A DNA stretch of 64,000 nt from an uncultured Erysipelotrichaceae bacterium (GCA_902791625.1 CADAWN010000012.1:1-64000); one strand, 5' to 3'; positions 36,286-45,717 are shown, numbered from the stretch's first letter. Made by a program: numbers and translations. The notes: generated from the letters alone by a model not told the origin.

Positions 36286-38089
36286 TACAGAAAATAGAAG
36301 ACCACATGGTCCTATGGGAAGATTTAATTCCGAAAAACCAAAAGATTTCAAAAAATCAATAAAAATGCTTTTTAAGTATTCAAAAGAATATGTACCATTT
36401 ATAATAATTGCAATTATTCTTACAACAGCATCATCAATATTCTCAATAATTGGTCCAGATAAACTAAAAGATATAACAGATATCATTACTAAAGGATTAA
36501 TGACGAGTATTAATCTAGATGAAATAAAAAGTATTGGAATATTCTTAATTATTATATATTTATTAGGAGCTATATTTAATTATATTCAAGGTTTTATAAT
36601 GGCTACTATAAATAATAAGTTTTCTAAAAAACTTAGAAAAGAAATATCTAATAAGATAAATAAGTTACCACTTAATTATTTTGATAAAAATAGTTATGGT
36701 GATGTACTTTCTCGTGTTACAAATGATGTTGATAACTTAAGTCAGACAATTAATCAAAGTATTGCAACATTATTTAGTTCAATAACTTTATTTATTGGTT
36801 CTTTAATAATGATGTTTATAACTAACTTTTATATGTCAATTACAGCTATAGTTGCATCTATTATTGGATTTGTTTTAATGGGATTAATTATGAAAAAGTC
36901 TCAAAAATATTTTAAAGCTCAACAAGAAGAATTAGGTAAACTTAATGGACATATTGAAGATATATATTCAGGTCATATTGTTGTAAAAGCATATAATGGT
37001 ATAAAAGATTCTGATAAGAAATTTGATGAAGTAAATGAAAAATTATTTGAAAGTGCAAGAAAAAGTCAATTCTTATCTGGTCTTATGCATCCATTAATGG
37101 CTTTCATTGGTAACTTTGGATATGTTTGTGTATGTATAGTAGGAGCAATTCTTGTTATAAATAATTCCATTTCATTTGGTGTAATAGTTGCATTCATGAT
37201 TTATATAAGATTATTTACTCAACCATTAAGTCAAATAGCTCAAGCTATGACACAAATGCAGTCAGCTGCAGCAGCTAGTGAAAGAGTATTTAATTTCTTA
37301 AGAGAAAAAGAAATGGAAAATGAAAAAGATAAAAAGGAACACCTAGATAAGAATAGTGTTAAAGGTAAGATAGAGTTTAAACATGTTAAATTTAGTTATG
37401 ATAAAGACAAAGAAATCATTAAAGACTTTAATTTAAGCGCTAAACCAGGTGATAAAATTGCAATAGTTGGTCCAACTGGAGCAGGTAAGACTACTATGGT
37501 TAACTTACTTATGAAGTTTTATGATATAAATGATGGAGATATTAAAATAGATAATAAATCTATAAATAATTTAACAAGAGAAAATATTCATGATTTATTT
37601 ATAATGGTTTTACAAGATACTTGGTTATTTGAAGGAACAATAAAAGATAATATTATTTATAATAGTAATGATGTTACTTTAAAAGAAGTAAAAGATGCTT
37701 GTAAAAAAGTAGGACTTGATCACTTCATCAAGACACTTCCAAAAGGATATGACACAATGCTTGGTGATGTTGAAAGCTTATCTCAAGGACAAAAACAATT
37801 ACTTACTATTGCTCGTGGTATGATTAAAAATGCTCCATTCTTAATACTAGATGAAGCAACATCAAGTGTAGATACAAGAACAGAAGAATTAGTACAAAAA
37901 GCAATGGATAAGTTAACAGAAGGAAGAACTAGCTTTATAATCGCACATCGTCTTTCAACAATAAAAAATGCTGATGTAATAGTAGTTATGAAAGATGGGG
38001 ATATAATTGAAGTTGGTAACCACGATGAATTAATTAAAAAAGGTGGTTTCTATAAAGAACTTTATAATTCACAGTTTGAAAAAATTTAA
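36278..38089 (+). CDS. ABC exporter half-transporter (catalytic partner)
   Basis: The 603-residue partner has six membrane segments (about 35-330) and an ATPase with Walker A GPTGAGKT, a variant signature LSQGQKQ and Walker B LILDEATSSVD including the catalytic glutamate. With the preceding protein it would form a heterodimeric multidrug- or lipid-exporter. The start follows AAGGAGGAATT within the end of the upstream gene, so translation is coupled. Substrate unknown. Confidence 0.94.
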   Translation: MPSTENRRPHGPMGRFNSEKPKDFKKSIKMLFKYSKEYVPFIIIAIILTTASSIFSIIGPDKLKDITDIITKGLMTSINLDEIKSIGIFLIIIYLLGAIFNYIQGFIMATINNKFSKKLRKEISNKINKLPLNYFDKNSYGDVLSRVTNDVDNLSQTINQSIATLFSSITLFIGSLIMMFITNFYMSITAIVASIIGFVLMGLIMKKSQKYFKAQQEELGKLNGHIEDIYSGHIVVKAYNGIKDSDKKFDEVNEKLFESARKSQFLSGLMHPLMAFIGNFGYVCVCIVGAILVINNSISFGVIVAFMIYIRLFTQPLSQIAQAMTQMQSAAAASERVFNFLREKEMENEKDKKEHLDKNSVKGKIEFKHVKFSYDKDKEIIKDFNLSAKPGDKIAIVGPTGAGKTTMVNLLMKFYDINDGDIKIDNKSINNLTRENIHDLFIMVLQDTWLFEGTIKDNIIYNSNDVTLKEVKDACKKVGLDHFIKTLPKGYDTMLGDVESLSQGQKQLLTIARGMIKNAPFLILDEATSSVDTRTEELVQKAMDKLTEGRTSFIIAHRLSTIKNADVIVVMKDGDIIEVGNHDELIKKGGFYKELYNSQFEKI

Positions 38090-38114
38090 AAACTTCGTTA
38101 AGAAGTTTTTATTT
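38088..38114 (+). terminator. Terminator of the exporter operon
   Basis: AAAAACTTC / GAAGTTTTT with a five-base loop and T run. Confidence 0.8.
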
Positions 38115-38166
38115 TACAAAAATTGTACATAATAATGTAAAGATAATTATAAAATAATTTATAAAA

Positions 38167-38196
38167 TTGACTTGAAAGTATCGAATATTGTATTAT
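38167..38196 (+). promoter_or_regulatory. Promoter of the 38223 gene
   Basis: TTGACT and TATTAT are separated by 18 bases; the leader ends in TAGAATAGAGGGAT as at 22845. Confidence 0.5.
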
Positions 38197-38222
38197 ATAA
38201 GTAGTAGAATAGAGGGATTATT

Positions 38223-39038
38223 ATGAAAAATAATAAACTTAAAATTTATTTAGTAGTTGCTCTTTTTTTAGTAATGGGTGTTGGTTATGCTTTTTTAAAT
38301 CAAGATGTAGAACTTGATAATAGTGTAACTATTAACAACTATGAAAAGATTGAATGGGTATTACCTCAAGGAAAAACAGTATCCACTTTAGAAGTTGGAG
38401 ATGAGTTGTGTAGAAAAGATCAATGCTTTAATTTTATAAAATATGACGTTAATAATGTAGTATTACTTTCTAAATATAATTTAAATGTAGGACATAATCC
38501 AAAGGGAACTGAAACATTTTTACAAGATAGTGGAGTAATAGGTGATAATAGTAAGGGTAAGACATTATATGGAAATGTAGCATTCTCTCAAACAAATTAT
38601 TGGTATGATAATGAAAATTATTATATAAAACCACAATATGGAACACGTAGTGCAAATAATATTTATGATACCAACTATAAGACAATTCCTGATTTTAATG
38701 CAAATGGATATAGTACACCAGGCTATAGTATAGCTTATTACATAGAAAAATATAAACAAATACTTGAAAGTAATACATATAGAGCAACAATTGAGAATGC
38801 AAGATTATTAACATATCAAGAAGCATATAATCTTGATTGTATTTCAAGCAATTATGCATGCCCAACTTCTGGGGTTAAATCATTTGTAACTAATACATCA
38901 TTTTGGCTTGGATCTGTAGATAATGCTAGTTATATATGGTATGTTAATTCAAATGGTACTTATGATATTTATGCTTATAATGCTGATTATTCTTTAGGCG
39001 TAAGACCAGTAATAATTGTAGCGAAATCTAATATTTGA
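38223..39038 (+). CDS. Exported protein with signal anchor and surface domain shared with 39067
   Basis: The 271-residue protein starts with a short basic region and one hydrophobic segment (residues 7-22, ending GVGYAFL), like the camelysin-like proteins here. The exported part begins with LEVGDELCRKDQCFNFIKYD and ends with an ARLLTYQEAY segment, a W-containing block and the terminal GVRPVIIVAKSNI. The same end pattern closes the 39067 protein, so both carry a common surface domain (DUF6273-like by eye). It has paired cysteines. Role unknown; a structural or adhesive surface function is inference. Confidence 0.62.
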   Translation: MKNNKLKIYLVVALFLVMGVGYAFLNQDVELDNSVTINNYEKIEWVLPQGKTVSTLEVGDELCRKDQCFNFIKYDVNNVVLLSKYNLNVGHNPKGTETFLQDSGVIGDNSKGKTLYGNVAFSQTNYWYDNENYYIKPQYGTRSANNIYDTNYKTIPDFNANGYSTPGYSIAYYIEKYKQILESNTYRATIENARLLTYQEAYNLDCISSNYACPTSGVKSFVTNTSFWLGSVDNASYIWYVNSNGTYDIYAYNADYSLGVRPVIIVAKSNI

Positions 39039-39066
39039 AAAAATAATTATATGAAAGGAGAAAACT

Positions 39067-40407
39067 ATGAAAAGAAATAGAAAAAAATTTAAGAGAAAAT
39101 CTAATGTTAAGCTATACTTAATTATAGTTTTCTCTTTATCATTATTTATAGGATTAGGTTATTCATATTTACAGACTGCACTTGGAATAAATGGATTAAC
39201 TAAGGTTTCTAAGAATAGTTGGGATGTTCACTTTGAAAATTTAAAAGCACCAAATAATAATACTACTTTAGATGGTACTACAAGTGTAAAATCAACAATA
39301 ACTTTAAATCCAGGTGATGTTTATTACTATACAGTTGATGTAGTAAACAATGGAACAATAGATGCTAAAGTAGGAAACATTTCTCCTATTACTATTGAAA
39401 GTGCTTATAGAAATATCTTAGAAGTAGATGCTAATTATGTAAATCCAGCAAATGGTGAAGTTTTATCACAAAATGATATTTTAAGAGCAGGTACTAAAGA
39501 AAGAATTAAATTTAAAGTAAGATATAAAAGTGAAGATGAATTGGCAGGTAATGTAACTGGAACTACATTAACTTTAAAACTAACAATTAATTATGTTCAA
39601 GCAGATGAGAATGTTACAGAAGTTAATCATACATCACCAGCACTTTGTGTAAAAGCAAGCAAGTTACATACCGAAGAATGTAGTAGAAGTAGTGGAGGAT
39701 GTTATTCATCTGGTTATTATGTAGGTGGAAGTAAAAATACTACAACTATTACATATGGAACAAACACTGGAAGCTTAACTACAGGTTATGCACTTGATTG
39801 TGATGTTAACTTTAATGGTGAAATAGATGTTGATGAAAATGGTAATTCAACTGAAAGATTCTATTATGTCGGTGATAAAGATGGTAGTACTAGTGAATAT
39901 GCTACACTAATTTATTATAAAAATATTAATAATGGTGAATATAACAGTAATGATAATTCATTTGGACCATCAAATAATCTACTTTCTAAATTACCAGATA
40001 ATAATTGGGATAATCCTAAATTAATAAAAAACATGACTAGACAGATTTATAATGAATTAGGAACAACTACTACTACTGGTGGAGATTTACCTAATTTTAA
40101 TTATAAAGATAAGTCAGCTAGACTTATAACATATAATGAAATAAAGACAGCTACTAGTGGTTCTGATGTGACTGCTACTGATGCTTTAAGTAATTATAAT
40201 TTCTTATTAGAAAATACAGATTATAGTAAAGAAACATGTACAGATAATTGTAATTATTGGACTGAAACTCCATTATCAAGTAGTAATAAAGCAGTATGGA
40301 TTGTAGATGGAACAGCAAGTAATCTTATTACTATAGATGGTGGAACTACTACTATTGGTGTAAGACCAGTAATAGAAGTACTTAAAACTAATATTTCTAT
40401 AGACTAA
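39067..40407 (+). CDS. Exported camelysin-like protein with additional C-terminal surface domain
   Basis: The 446 residues comprise a basic start, a hydrophobic segment (16-33, ending GLGYSYL), a camelysin-like domain (40-190: NSWDVHFENL, TVDVVNNGTIDAKV, LTINYVQADE) and a second domain (200-446) ending ARLITYNE, NYWTETP and GVRPVIEVLKTNI. Domain 1 matches the 22845 protein and domain 2 the 38223 protein, so this gene joins features of both. It is 29 bases downstream of 38223 with an AAAGGAG site and no terminator between, so they form an operon. Confidence 0.68.
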   Translation: MKRNRKKFKRKSNVKLYLIIVFSLSLFIGLGYSYLQTALGINGLTKVSKNSWDVHFENLKAPNNNTTLDGTTSVKSTITLNPGDVYYYTVDVVNNGTIDAKVGNISPITIESAYRNILEVDANYVNPANGEVLSQNDILRAGTKERIKFKVRYKSEDELAGNVTGTTLTLKLTINYVQADENVTEVNHTSPALCVKASKLHTEECSRSSGGCYSSGYYVGGSKNTTTITYGTNTGSLTTGYALDCDVNFNGEIDVDENGNSTERFYYVGDKDGSTSEYATLIYYKNINNGEYNSNDNSFGPSNNLLSKLPDNNWDNPKLIKNMTRQIYNELGTTTTTGGDLPNFNYKDKSARLITYNEIKTATSGSDVTATDALSNYNFLLENTDYSKETCTDNCNYWTETPLSSSNKAVWIVDGTASNLITIDGGTTTIGVRPVIEVLKTNISID

Positions 40408-40435
40408 AATTAGTATTTAAATATACTAATTTTTT
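40406..40435 (+). terminator. Terminator of the surface-protein operon
   Basis: AAAATTAGTA / TACTAATTTT followed by T residues directly after the stop codon. Confidence 0.8.
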
Positions 40436-40464
40436 GTTTATAATAATTTATAGGAAGTGATAAT

Positions 40465-40803
40465 ATGCATGAGATGAAATTAAAACCAAGATATTATGAT
40501 TTTATAAAAAGTGGTACTAAAAGAATAGAAATAAGATTAAATGATGAAAAAAGAAAAAGAATTAAAATAGGTGATACAATTAGATTCTTTAAAGAACCAG
40601 AATTAGAAGAGTATTTTGATACTAAAGTTGTTAATTTATATAAATATAATTCTTTAGTTGATATGTTTAATGATTTTGATATATCTATTCTTGCTGATAA
40701 GTCAATATCAAAAGAAGAATTAATTAATATTTTTGAAGAATTTTATACAAAGGAAAAACAAAAAGAGTATGGAATTCTTGGAATAGAAATAGAATTAATA
40801 TAA
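40465..40803 (+). CDS. ASCH-domain protein
   Basis: The 112-residue protein fits the ASCH family, small beta-barrel proteins of the PUA-like fold proposed to bind RNA: it opens MKLKPRYYDFIKSGTKRIEIRL with the basic motif, then KIGDTIRFF, and closes with YGILGIEIEL. Catalytic function is unknown for this subgroup. Its binding site is AGGAAGTGAT. Confidence 0.85.
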   Translation: MHEMKLKPRYYDFIKSGTKRIEIRLNDEKRKRIKIGDTIRFFKEPELEEYFDTKVVNLYKYNSLVDMFNDFDISILADKSISKEELINIFEEFYTKEKQKEYGILGIEIELI

Positions 40804-40886
40804 TTTACAACTGTTTACAGAGTATTATATTAATAATATTGTTTAGAAAAAATAATATTATTATAATGTAGTTAAGGAGGTATACT

Positions 40887-41171
40887 ATGTATTTTAATTT
40901 AACAAAAGAGCAACATAAGAAATATGAAAAAGGATTTAGAAAGACATATGTTGGTAAGAAGATGTTCATAGTTTATATAATTACTCTTGTTATGTTTACT
41001 TTAACAACTTTTGGTGTTTTATCTTTAAATTGTTTTACCAATACTAAAGAAATATTAGAAAGAGTTGTTCCAATATGTTTCTTAGCATTAGTTTTTCTTG
41101 TTTTGGTTGTATACTATGAAAAACTTTATTATTATGAATTAAAAGATTATATAAAATCTCAAAAAAAATAA
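40887..41171 (+). CDS. Small membrane protein, unknown
   Basis: The 94-residue protein has two hydrophobic segments (about residues 27-48 and 61-78) flanked by lysine-rich ends. No family was recognised. It starts behind AAGGAGG and ends at its own terminator, so it is a real single-gene unit. Confidence 0.65.
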   Translation: MYFNLTKEQHKKYEKGFRKTYVGKKMFIVYIITLVMFTLTTFGVLSLNCFTNTKEILERVVPICFLALVFLVLVVYYEKLYYYELKDYIKSQKK

Positions 41172-41190
41172 GAACCATTTGGTTCTTTTT
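41170..41190 (+). terminator. Terminator
   Basis: AAGAACC / GGTTCTT with a four-base loop and T run. Confidence 0.8.
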
Positions 41191-41270
41191 CATTAGAATA
41201 AATTGCCAATAATTGTTAAAATTATTTCAATTTATTGGTATTAGTAATTAATTATTTATTTTTATAACTT

Positions 41271-41939
41271 TTAATCTAATTTTTTTAGTGATTTTACAAT
41301 TGCAAATGGTTTTTCATTTGAATAATTATTTTCTATCTTATTAGATAGATATGTTTCTAAAAAAGACTGTATTCTTTCTAATTCACTAACTGAAATAGAA
41401 TCTATTAATTTAATTTTAATTAATTCTATTAATTGATTATAATATTGTTTAATACCTTGTTGATTTTTATTTAATTCTTGAATTTTTAATAATTTTTCTA
41501 ATTCATGTAGTTTTGCTTTTTTCTTTTCTATATCTTTAATATCAATTTCAAAAAATTCTTTGTTTATAGAATCAATTTTATCATCTATAGGTATATTAGT
41601 GGAAATATCATAATTAAAGATTTGTTGTAAAACTCTTGAATCATTTTCTAAAAGTCTATTTATTAAATTTACTAACTCTGGTGCATTATATTCATCATAG
41701 CTAACAAATACAGTTTCCCTTGTTTCTACAAAATAATCCACATAGTTATTTGTTAATTCAAATTTATAATTTCTAACAATTTTATTTGTAAGTCTTGGTA
41801 CATGATCACAATAGTACTCTTTATGTTCTATATAACTGCAATTATCGATAATTGCATCCCTTAATTTTTCTATTTCTTTTTTATCAAAGTCAATTTGGTA
41901 TTTTTCTATTACATCGTTATTTTTAATAAAATATATCAT
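41271..41939 (-). CDS. Hypothetical protein
   Basis: The 222-residue protein is soluble by composition. Residues 1-110 look globular (with cysteine and histidine around 34-47), and residues 120-205 are charged and helical, probably coiled coil. No family was recognised. The start follows GGAGGG on the minus strand. It lies just downstream of the tRNA-Met gene on the same strand but is separated from it by a terminator. Confidence 0.6.
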   Translation of the reverse strand: MIYFIKNNDVIEKYQIDFDKKEIEKLRDAIIDNCSYIEHKEYYCDHVPRLTNKIVRNYKFELTNNYVDYFVETRETVFVSYDEYNAPELVNLINRLLENDSRVLQQIFNYDISTNIPIDDKIDSINKEFFEIDIKDIEKKKAKLHELEKLLKIQELNKNQQGIKQYYNQLIELIKIKLIDSISVSELERIQSFLETYLSNKIENNYSNEKPFAIVKSLKKLD

Positions 41940-42002
41940 ATAAACCCTCCATTACAAATTATTATATCATAATTATTTTTAAGTTAAATAAATTTTATGT
42001 AT

Positions 42003-42029
42003 AAAAAAACTCAAACGCTAAGTTTGAGT
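42003..42029 (-). terminator. Terminator of tRNA-Met
   Basis: On the minus strand ACTCAAAC / GTTTGAGT with a five-base loop is followed by a run of T, 11 bases after the CCA end. Confidence 0.8.
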
Positions 42030-42039
42030 ATAGTCATTT

Positions 42040-42116
42040 TGGTAGCGCCGGAGAGATTCGAACTCACGACCTATCGGGTATGAACCGATTGCTCTAGCCA
42101 ACTGAGCTACAGCGCC
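42040..42116 (-). tRNA. tRNA-Met (CAU), elongator type
   Basis: The 77-base gene has an encoded CCA. The anticodon loop is TTCATAC with anticodon CAT, the D-stem is GCTC/GAGC and the acceptor has G1 paired with U72 as in the Bacillus elongator tRNA-Met, to which it is very similar by memory. The T-stem (GTGAG/CTCTC) has a U-U mismatch at its second pair, which is unusual. A tRNA-Ile2 with lysidine is less likely given the Bacillus match. Confidence 0.9.
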
Positions 42117-42135
42117 ATTTCAAAATTACTTCTAT

Positions 42136-42164
42136 AGTATAACAAATAAATATATCTTTGACAA
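42136..42164 (-). promoter_or_regulatory. Promoter of tRNA-Met
   Basis: On the minus strand TTGTCA and TATACT are separated by 17 bases, about 20 bases before the tRNA 5' end. Confidence 0.75.
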
Positions 42165-42227
42165 GTAATTTACTAAAAAAAGTATTAAAAAAATATATTA
42201 TTTGTTATAATTAAAAGAGGTGATAGT

Positions 42228-43103
42228 ATGAAAAAGTTCTTAAATATATTTTTAGTTTTTTTAACATTTATAATTTTTTTAGCACTTACTTATTTAATAA
42301 ACATCAAATATTTTGTTAAGAGTGGAAGACTAACAAGTTCACTAGAACAAATATCATTAGTAGATAAAACTAATATAAAACTAGATAGGGAAAACGAGTT
42401 TATAGACAATATTAATAAAACATATATTGATTTAAAAGAAATGAACTTAGATGATGATGATATAAGAACAATAGAAAAAAATACCAATTTAGATCAAGTT
42501 CTAGTTAACATTATTAATAATAAAATTAAATATATTTTAAATGAAGAAAAATTAAAAACTGTTTATACTAAAGAACAACTTGATAAAATTTTAACTAAAA
42601 AAATTAAAGAAAATGAAATTAAAGAATATATATTAAGTAATAATTATAAAATAATAGACTTTGAAAAGAACTTAAACACTCAAGTTAAAGAATTAAAAAA
42701 CAATAATACATTTGATTTAGTATTTAGTCTATATGACTTATCAATACTTGTTGTTTGCTTTATATTAGTTATATGCTTTATCTTATTACTTGTAGTTAAT
42801 AAAGTAAATGGTATTAAATATATAATAAATACTCTTCTTGTAAATAATATATTTAATATACTTACAGCATCAATTATTATAATACTATATAAATACATAT
42901 TCAAAAATAGTATTATTAATTATTTATTTGATGAGATGACTACTAAATTCTTTAATCAATTTATATTAATTTCAATTATGTTTATTGTTCTACTTATTAT
43001 ATTATCCATAATTTATAGTATTATTACAAAAGATAAAAACGATACTAGATTAAAACCTAGAATTGAGAAGAGGCGTAAAGATGAAGAAGATTTTAATTTC
43101 TGA
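42228..43103 (+). CDS. Hypothetical multi-pass membrane protein
   Basis: The 291-residue protein has one N-terminal membrane segment (residues 5-25), a charged extracytoplasmic region of about 135 residues and three further membrane segments (165-185, 205-225, 245-268), then a basic tail. No family was recognised. Its end overlaps the start of the HAD/lipid-kinase fusion by 23 bases, so the two are translated together, which suggests a membrane or lipid context. Confidence 0.62.
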   Translation: MKKFLNIFLVFLTFIIFLALTYLINIKYFVKSGRLTSSLEQISLVDKTNIKLDRENEFIDNINKTYIDLKEMNLDDDDIRTIEKNTNLDQVLVNIINNKIKYILNEEKLKTVYTKEQLDKILTKKIKENEIKEYILSNNYKIIDFEKNLNTQVKELKNNNTFDLVFSLYDLSILVVCFILVICFILLLVVNKVNGIKYIINTLLVNNIFNILTASIIIILYKYIFKNSIINYLFDEMTTKFFNQFILISIMFIVLLIILSIIYSIITKDKNDTRLKPRIEKRRKDEEDFNF

Positions 43104-44679
43104 TTATGATGGAACTATATTTCAAGATGAAGAAACAACAAAAAATAATATTTTAGCTATTAATAAATTTAGAAAAAAGCATGTGTTTTCTATTGCGACG
43201 GGAAGAAGTTATGATAGCTTTAAAAAAGCAATAGATGAGTTTAATATTAAATGTGACTTTTATATTTTAAACTATGGAGCTGAAATACTAGATAGTAAAT
43301 TTAACTTAATTAACTCTATAACATTAAAAGAAGAAGAGTTAGATGAAATAGAAGAATTCTTTGAAAAAAAGAATTGTAAACTAGAGTATTGCTTAGAAAA
43401 AGAAAGCGTTGATAAAAGAAAGAGTTGTGTTTATAAAGTAATAGTTAAATATAAAAAGAAAGAAGATTTATTAAAAGATTATAAAGTATTTTCTAAGAAT
43501 TCTAAATATAACTTATTTATTCTTAAAAATCATCCACATTTAGAAATAGTACCTAAAAGTGTTAATAAAAGTTATGCGGTTGACTTTGTTAGTAGGTATG
43601 CAGATGTTTATGATATTAACGTAATAGGTGATAGTGAAAGTGATATAGATATGGTTAAGAAATATAGTGGATCATCTGTCAAAAGTAATTGTTTAGAATT
43701 AGAAAAAGTATCACGTAAAACATATCTAGAATTTAGTGATTATGTTAATGAGTTATTAAAAGAAAATAAAGTTAAGAATATAGCTATTATTTATAATCCA
43801 GAAAGTGGTAAACATAATAATGGTAAATTTATAAAGTATGTCTTAAAATTAATGGAAGAACATAATTATAATGGTATGTTTTGTCCAACTCAAAGAAAGG
43901 CAGATGCTACTGAAATAATAAAACATTTACCAGAAGACTTAGATATAGTTTTAGTTGCTGGAGGAGACGGAACACTTAACGAAGCTATTAATGGTAATTG
44001 TATGAGAAAAAATAGACTTGCAATTGCTTATATTCCTTTTGGTACAACTAATGATGTTGGTAAGATGTATGGTTTTACTAAAAACTATATAAAAGATTTA
44101 GAAGTAATATTTAAACAAATTGATGTTTGTTACATTAATGAAAAAGCATTTGTATATGTAGCTTGTGCAGGAAACTATATGAATGTAAGTTATGATACTC
44201 CAAGAAGACTTAAGAAAAGATATGGAAAAATGGGTTATGCAATATATGCTTTAAAACAGATTAGAAAGAAAGTTAAGTCATATGATTTAAAATATAAAGT
44301 TAATGGTATAGAAAAAGAAGGTAATTATAGTTTTATGTTTATTACTAATACAAGTCGTATAGCAGGACAAAATGGAATATATAAAGATGTAAAGTTAGAT
44401 GACAGAATGTTTGAAGTAGTATTCGCAAAAGCAAAAAAGAGAAAAGAAATGGTAAGAATACTATATTTACTTAAAACACATGATTTAGAAGATATTAAAG
44501 AAATAGAATATTACAAGACAAATAAGATTGAAATAGAGTTTACAGGTGAAATACCAGTATGGTGTTTAGATGGTGAAAAACATGATGTAAATGATAAAAA
44601 ATATACCTTTACAGTAGATTATGGTACTAAAATGTTAATGCCAAAGAAGAATATTGACAAATTATTTGAAAAAAAATAA
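43081..44679 (+). CDS. Fusion of a HAD-IIB hydrolase and a diacylglycerol-kinase-type lipid kinase
   Basis: The protein of about 532 residues combines two enzymes. Residues 1-230 are a Cof-type HAD phosphatase: DYDGT (nucleophile D8, acid D10), an ATGRS motif, a lysine in NKSYAVDFV and GDSESDIDM. Residues 235-532 are a YegS/DgkB-like kinase: NPESGK near 242 and the nucleotide-binding GGDGTLNEA near 295, then PFGTTNDVGK. The fusion suggests linked phosphorylation and dephosphorylation of a lipid or polyol, but the substrates are unknown. The ATG at 43081 is preferred to the one at 43063 because GAAGAGG precedes it. Confidence 0.9.
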   Translation: MKKILISDYDGTIFQDEETTKNNILAINKFRKKHVFSIATGRSYDSFKKAIDEFNIKCDFYILNYGAEILDSKFNLINSITLKEEELDEIEEFFEKKNCKLEYCLEKESVDKRKSCVYKVIVKYKKKEDLLKDYKVFSKNSKYNLFILKNHPHLEIVPKSVNKSYAVDFVSRYADVYDINVIGDSESDIDMVKKYSGSSVKSNCLELEKVSRKTYLEFSDYVNELLKENKVKNIAIIYNPESGKHNNGKFIKYVLKLMEEHNYNGMFCPTQRKADATEIIKHLPEDLDIVLVAGGDGTLNEAINGNCMRKNRLAIAYIPFGTTNDVGKMYGFTKNYIKDLEVIFKQIDVCYINEKAFVYVACAGNYMNVSYDTPRRLKKRYGKMGYAIYALKQIRKKVKSYDLKYKVNGIEKEGNYSFMFITNTSRIAGQNGIYKDVKLDDRMFEVVFAKAKKRKEMVRILYLLKTHDLEDIKEIEYYKTNKIEIEFTGEIPVWCLDGEKHDVNDKKYTFTVDYGTKMLMPKKNIDKLFEKK

Positions 44680-44756
44680 GTGTAAAGTACTTTTCTATCA
44701 AAAAATATTATGTTATAATAAAGTATAGTTAAATAAAATAATAGGAGGCTAATTAT

Positions 44757-45197
44757 ATGGCATTTGAAAAATTTAAAAATATGTTAGGTGGAGGAGACAA
44801 AGAAGAAGAGGAAGTAACTTCACCAGATGAAGAATTTTATTCTGAAACAAGAGAAGAATATACTCAAGAAAATGGACCTGCTGGATCTAGAATGTTATTA
44901 TTAGAACCACGTGCATATTCTGAATCACAACAAGTTGCAGACTATCTTAAAGGAAGAAATGCAGTTGTTGTAAACCTAAAAAGAGTAACACCAGATCAAG
45001 CTAAGAGAATAGTTGATTTCTTAAGCGGTACACTTTATGCAATCGGAGGAGGACTTCAAAAATTAGGTGGAGGAGTATTCTTATGTACACCTAATAACGT
45101 AAATGTTGAAGGAAAAATCTCAGATGAGAAAGATGCTCCTGCAAAAGGAAAATCTAAAGCAAAAGAAGAAGAAGACTCAGACGAATTTAATTGGTAA
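44757..45197 (+). CDS. sepF: Cell division protein SepF
   Basis: SepF tethers FtsZ to the membrane in Firmicutes. The 146 residues have an N-terminal amphipathic helix ([11 protein letters not shown]), an acidic linker and the SepF core ([43 protein letters not shown]). An acidic C-terminal tail follows. The gene is preceded by TATAAT at 44714 and AGGAGG, and divIVA follows after 25 bases, reproducing the classic sepF-divIVA-ileS order without the ylmG and ylmH genes usually between them. Confidence 0.95.
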   Translation: MAFEKFKNMLGGGDKEEEEVTSPDEEFYSETREEYTQENGPAGSRMLLLEPRAYSESQQVADYLKGRNAVVVNLKRVTPDQAKRIVDFLSGTLYAIGGGLQKLGGGVFLCTPNNVNVEGKISDEKDAPAKGKSKAKEEEDSDEFNW

Positions 45198-45231
45198 AAA
45201 AATATAAATTAAATATCCAGAGGTGATGGAG

Positions 45232-45684
45232 TTGGAAAAATTTAATTATGAAGCAAATGGTTATAACAGAAAAGAAGTAAATCAGTTTGTTAGTGATGTT
45301 ATCGACCAAACTTCTGGATTAGTTAATAAATATATTGAACAAAAAGAAACAATAAAGAATCAAAAAAAAGATATAGTTAATCTAAAATTAGAGTTAGATC
45401 GTTATAAAACTCTAGAAAGTAATTTAAAAGATCAAATACTTAGAAGTGAAAGAAATGCTGAACAAATTAAGATACATGCTAAAGAAGAAGCAAATATGAT
45501 TATAATGGATGCTAAAAGTAGTGCAAGTAGAATAGTTAATGAAGCATTGATTAAAGCTGAAGAAGTAGAAATGAAAACTAGAATTGCAGCTAGAAATTTA
45601 AAAATATTTAAACAAAAACTTAAAATAGTAGTTGAACAACAAAAAGCAATTGTTGATGAAATTGATGATATTGAGATAATATAA
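45232..45684 (+). CDS. divIVA: DivIVA-family protein, TTG start likely
   Basis: DivIVA proteins bind curved membrane and organise the poles and septum. The 151-residue protein has the membrane-binding N-terminus (FNYEANGYNRKEVNQFVSDV) and a long coiled coil with two segments. GAGGTGAT at 45221-45227 is best spaced for the TTG at 45232; the ATG at 45226 lies within this site, so the TTG start is inferred. Position between sepF and ileS supports the identity. DivIVA could also serve the GpsB role here. Confidence 0.88.
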   Translation: MEKFNYEANGYNRKEVNQFVSDVIDQTSGLVNKYIEQKETIKNQKKDIVNLKLELDRYKTLESNLKDQILRSERNAEQIKIHAKEEANMIIMDAKSSASRIVNEALIKAEEVEMKTRIAARNLKIFKQKLKIVVEQQKAIVDEIDDIEII

Positions 45685-45686
45685 AG

Positions 45687-45716
45687 TATTTTCAAGGAAA
45701 ACTTGAAAATATTTTT
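45687..45716 (+). terminator. Terminator of divIVA
   Basis: TATTTTCAAG / CTTGAAAATA with a five-base loop and T run. Confidence 0.85.
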
Positions 45717-45717
45717 C

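Noticed and set aside
41271-42116. Genomic island integrated at tRNA-Met
   Set aside because: No integrase, no duplicated tRNA 3' end and no composition shift were seen; the neighbouring unknown genes look like ordinary single-gene units.
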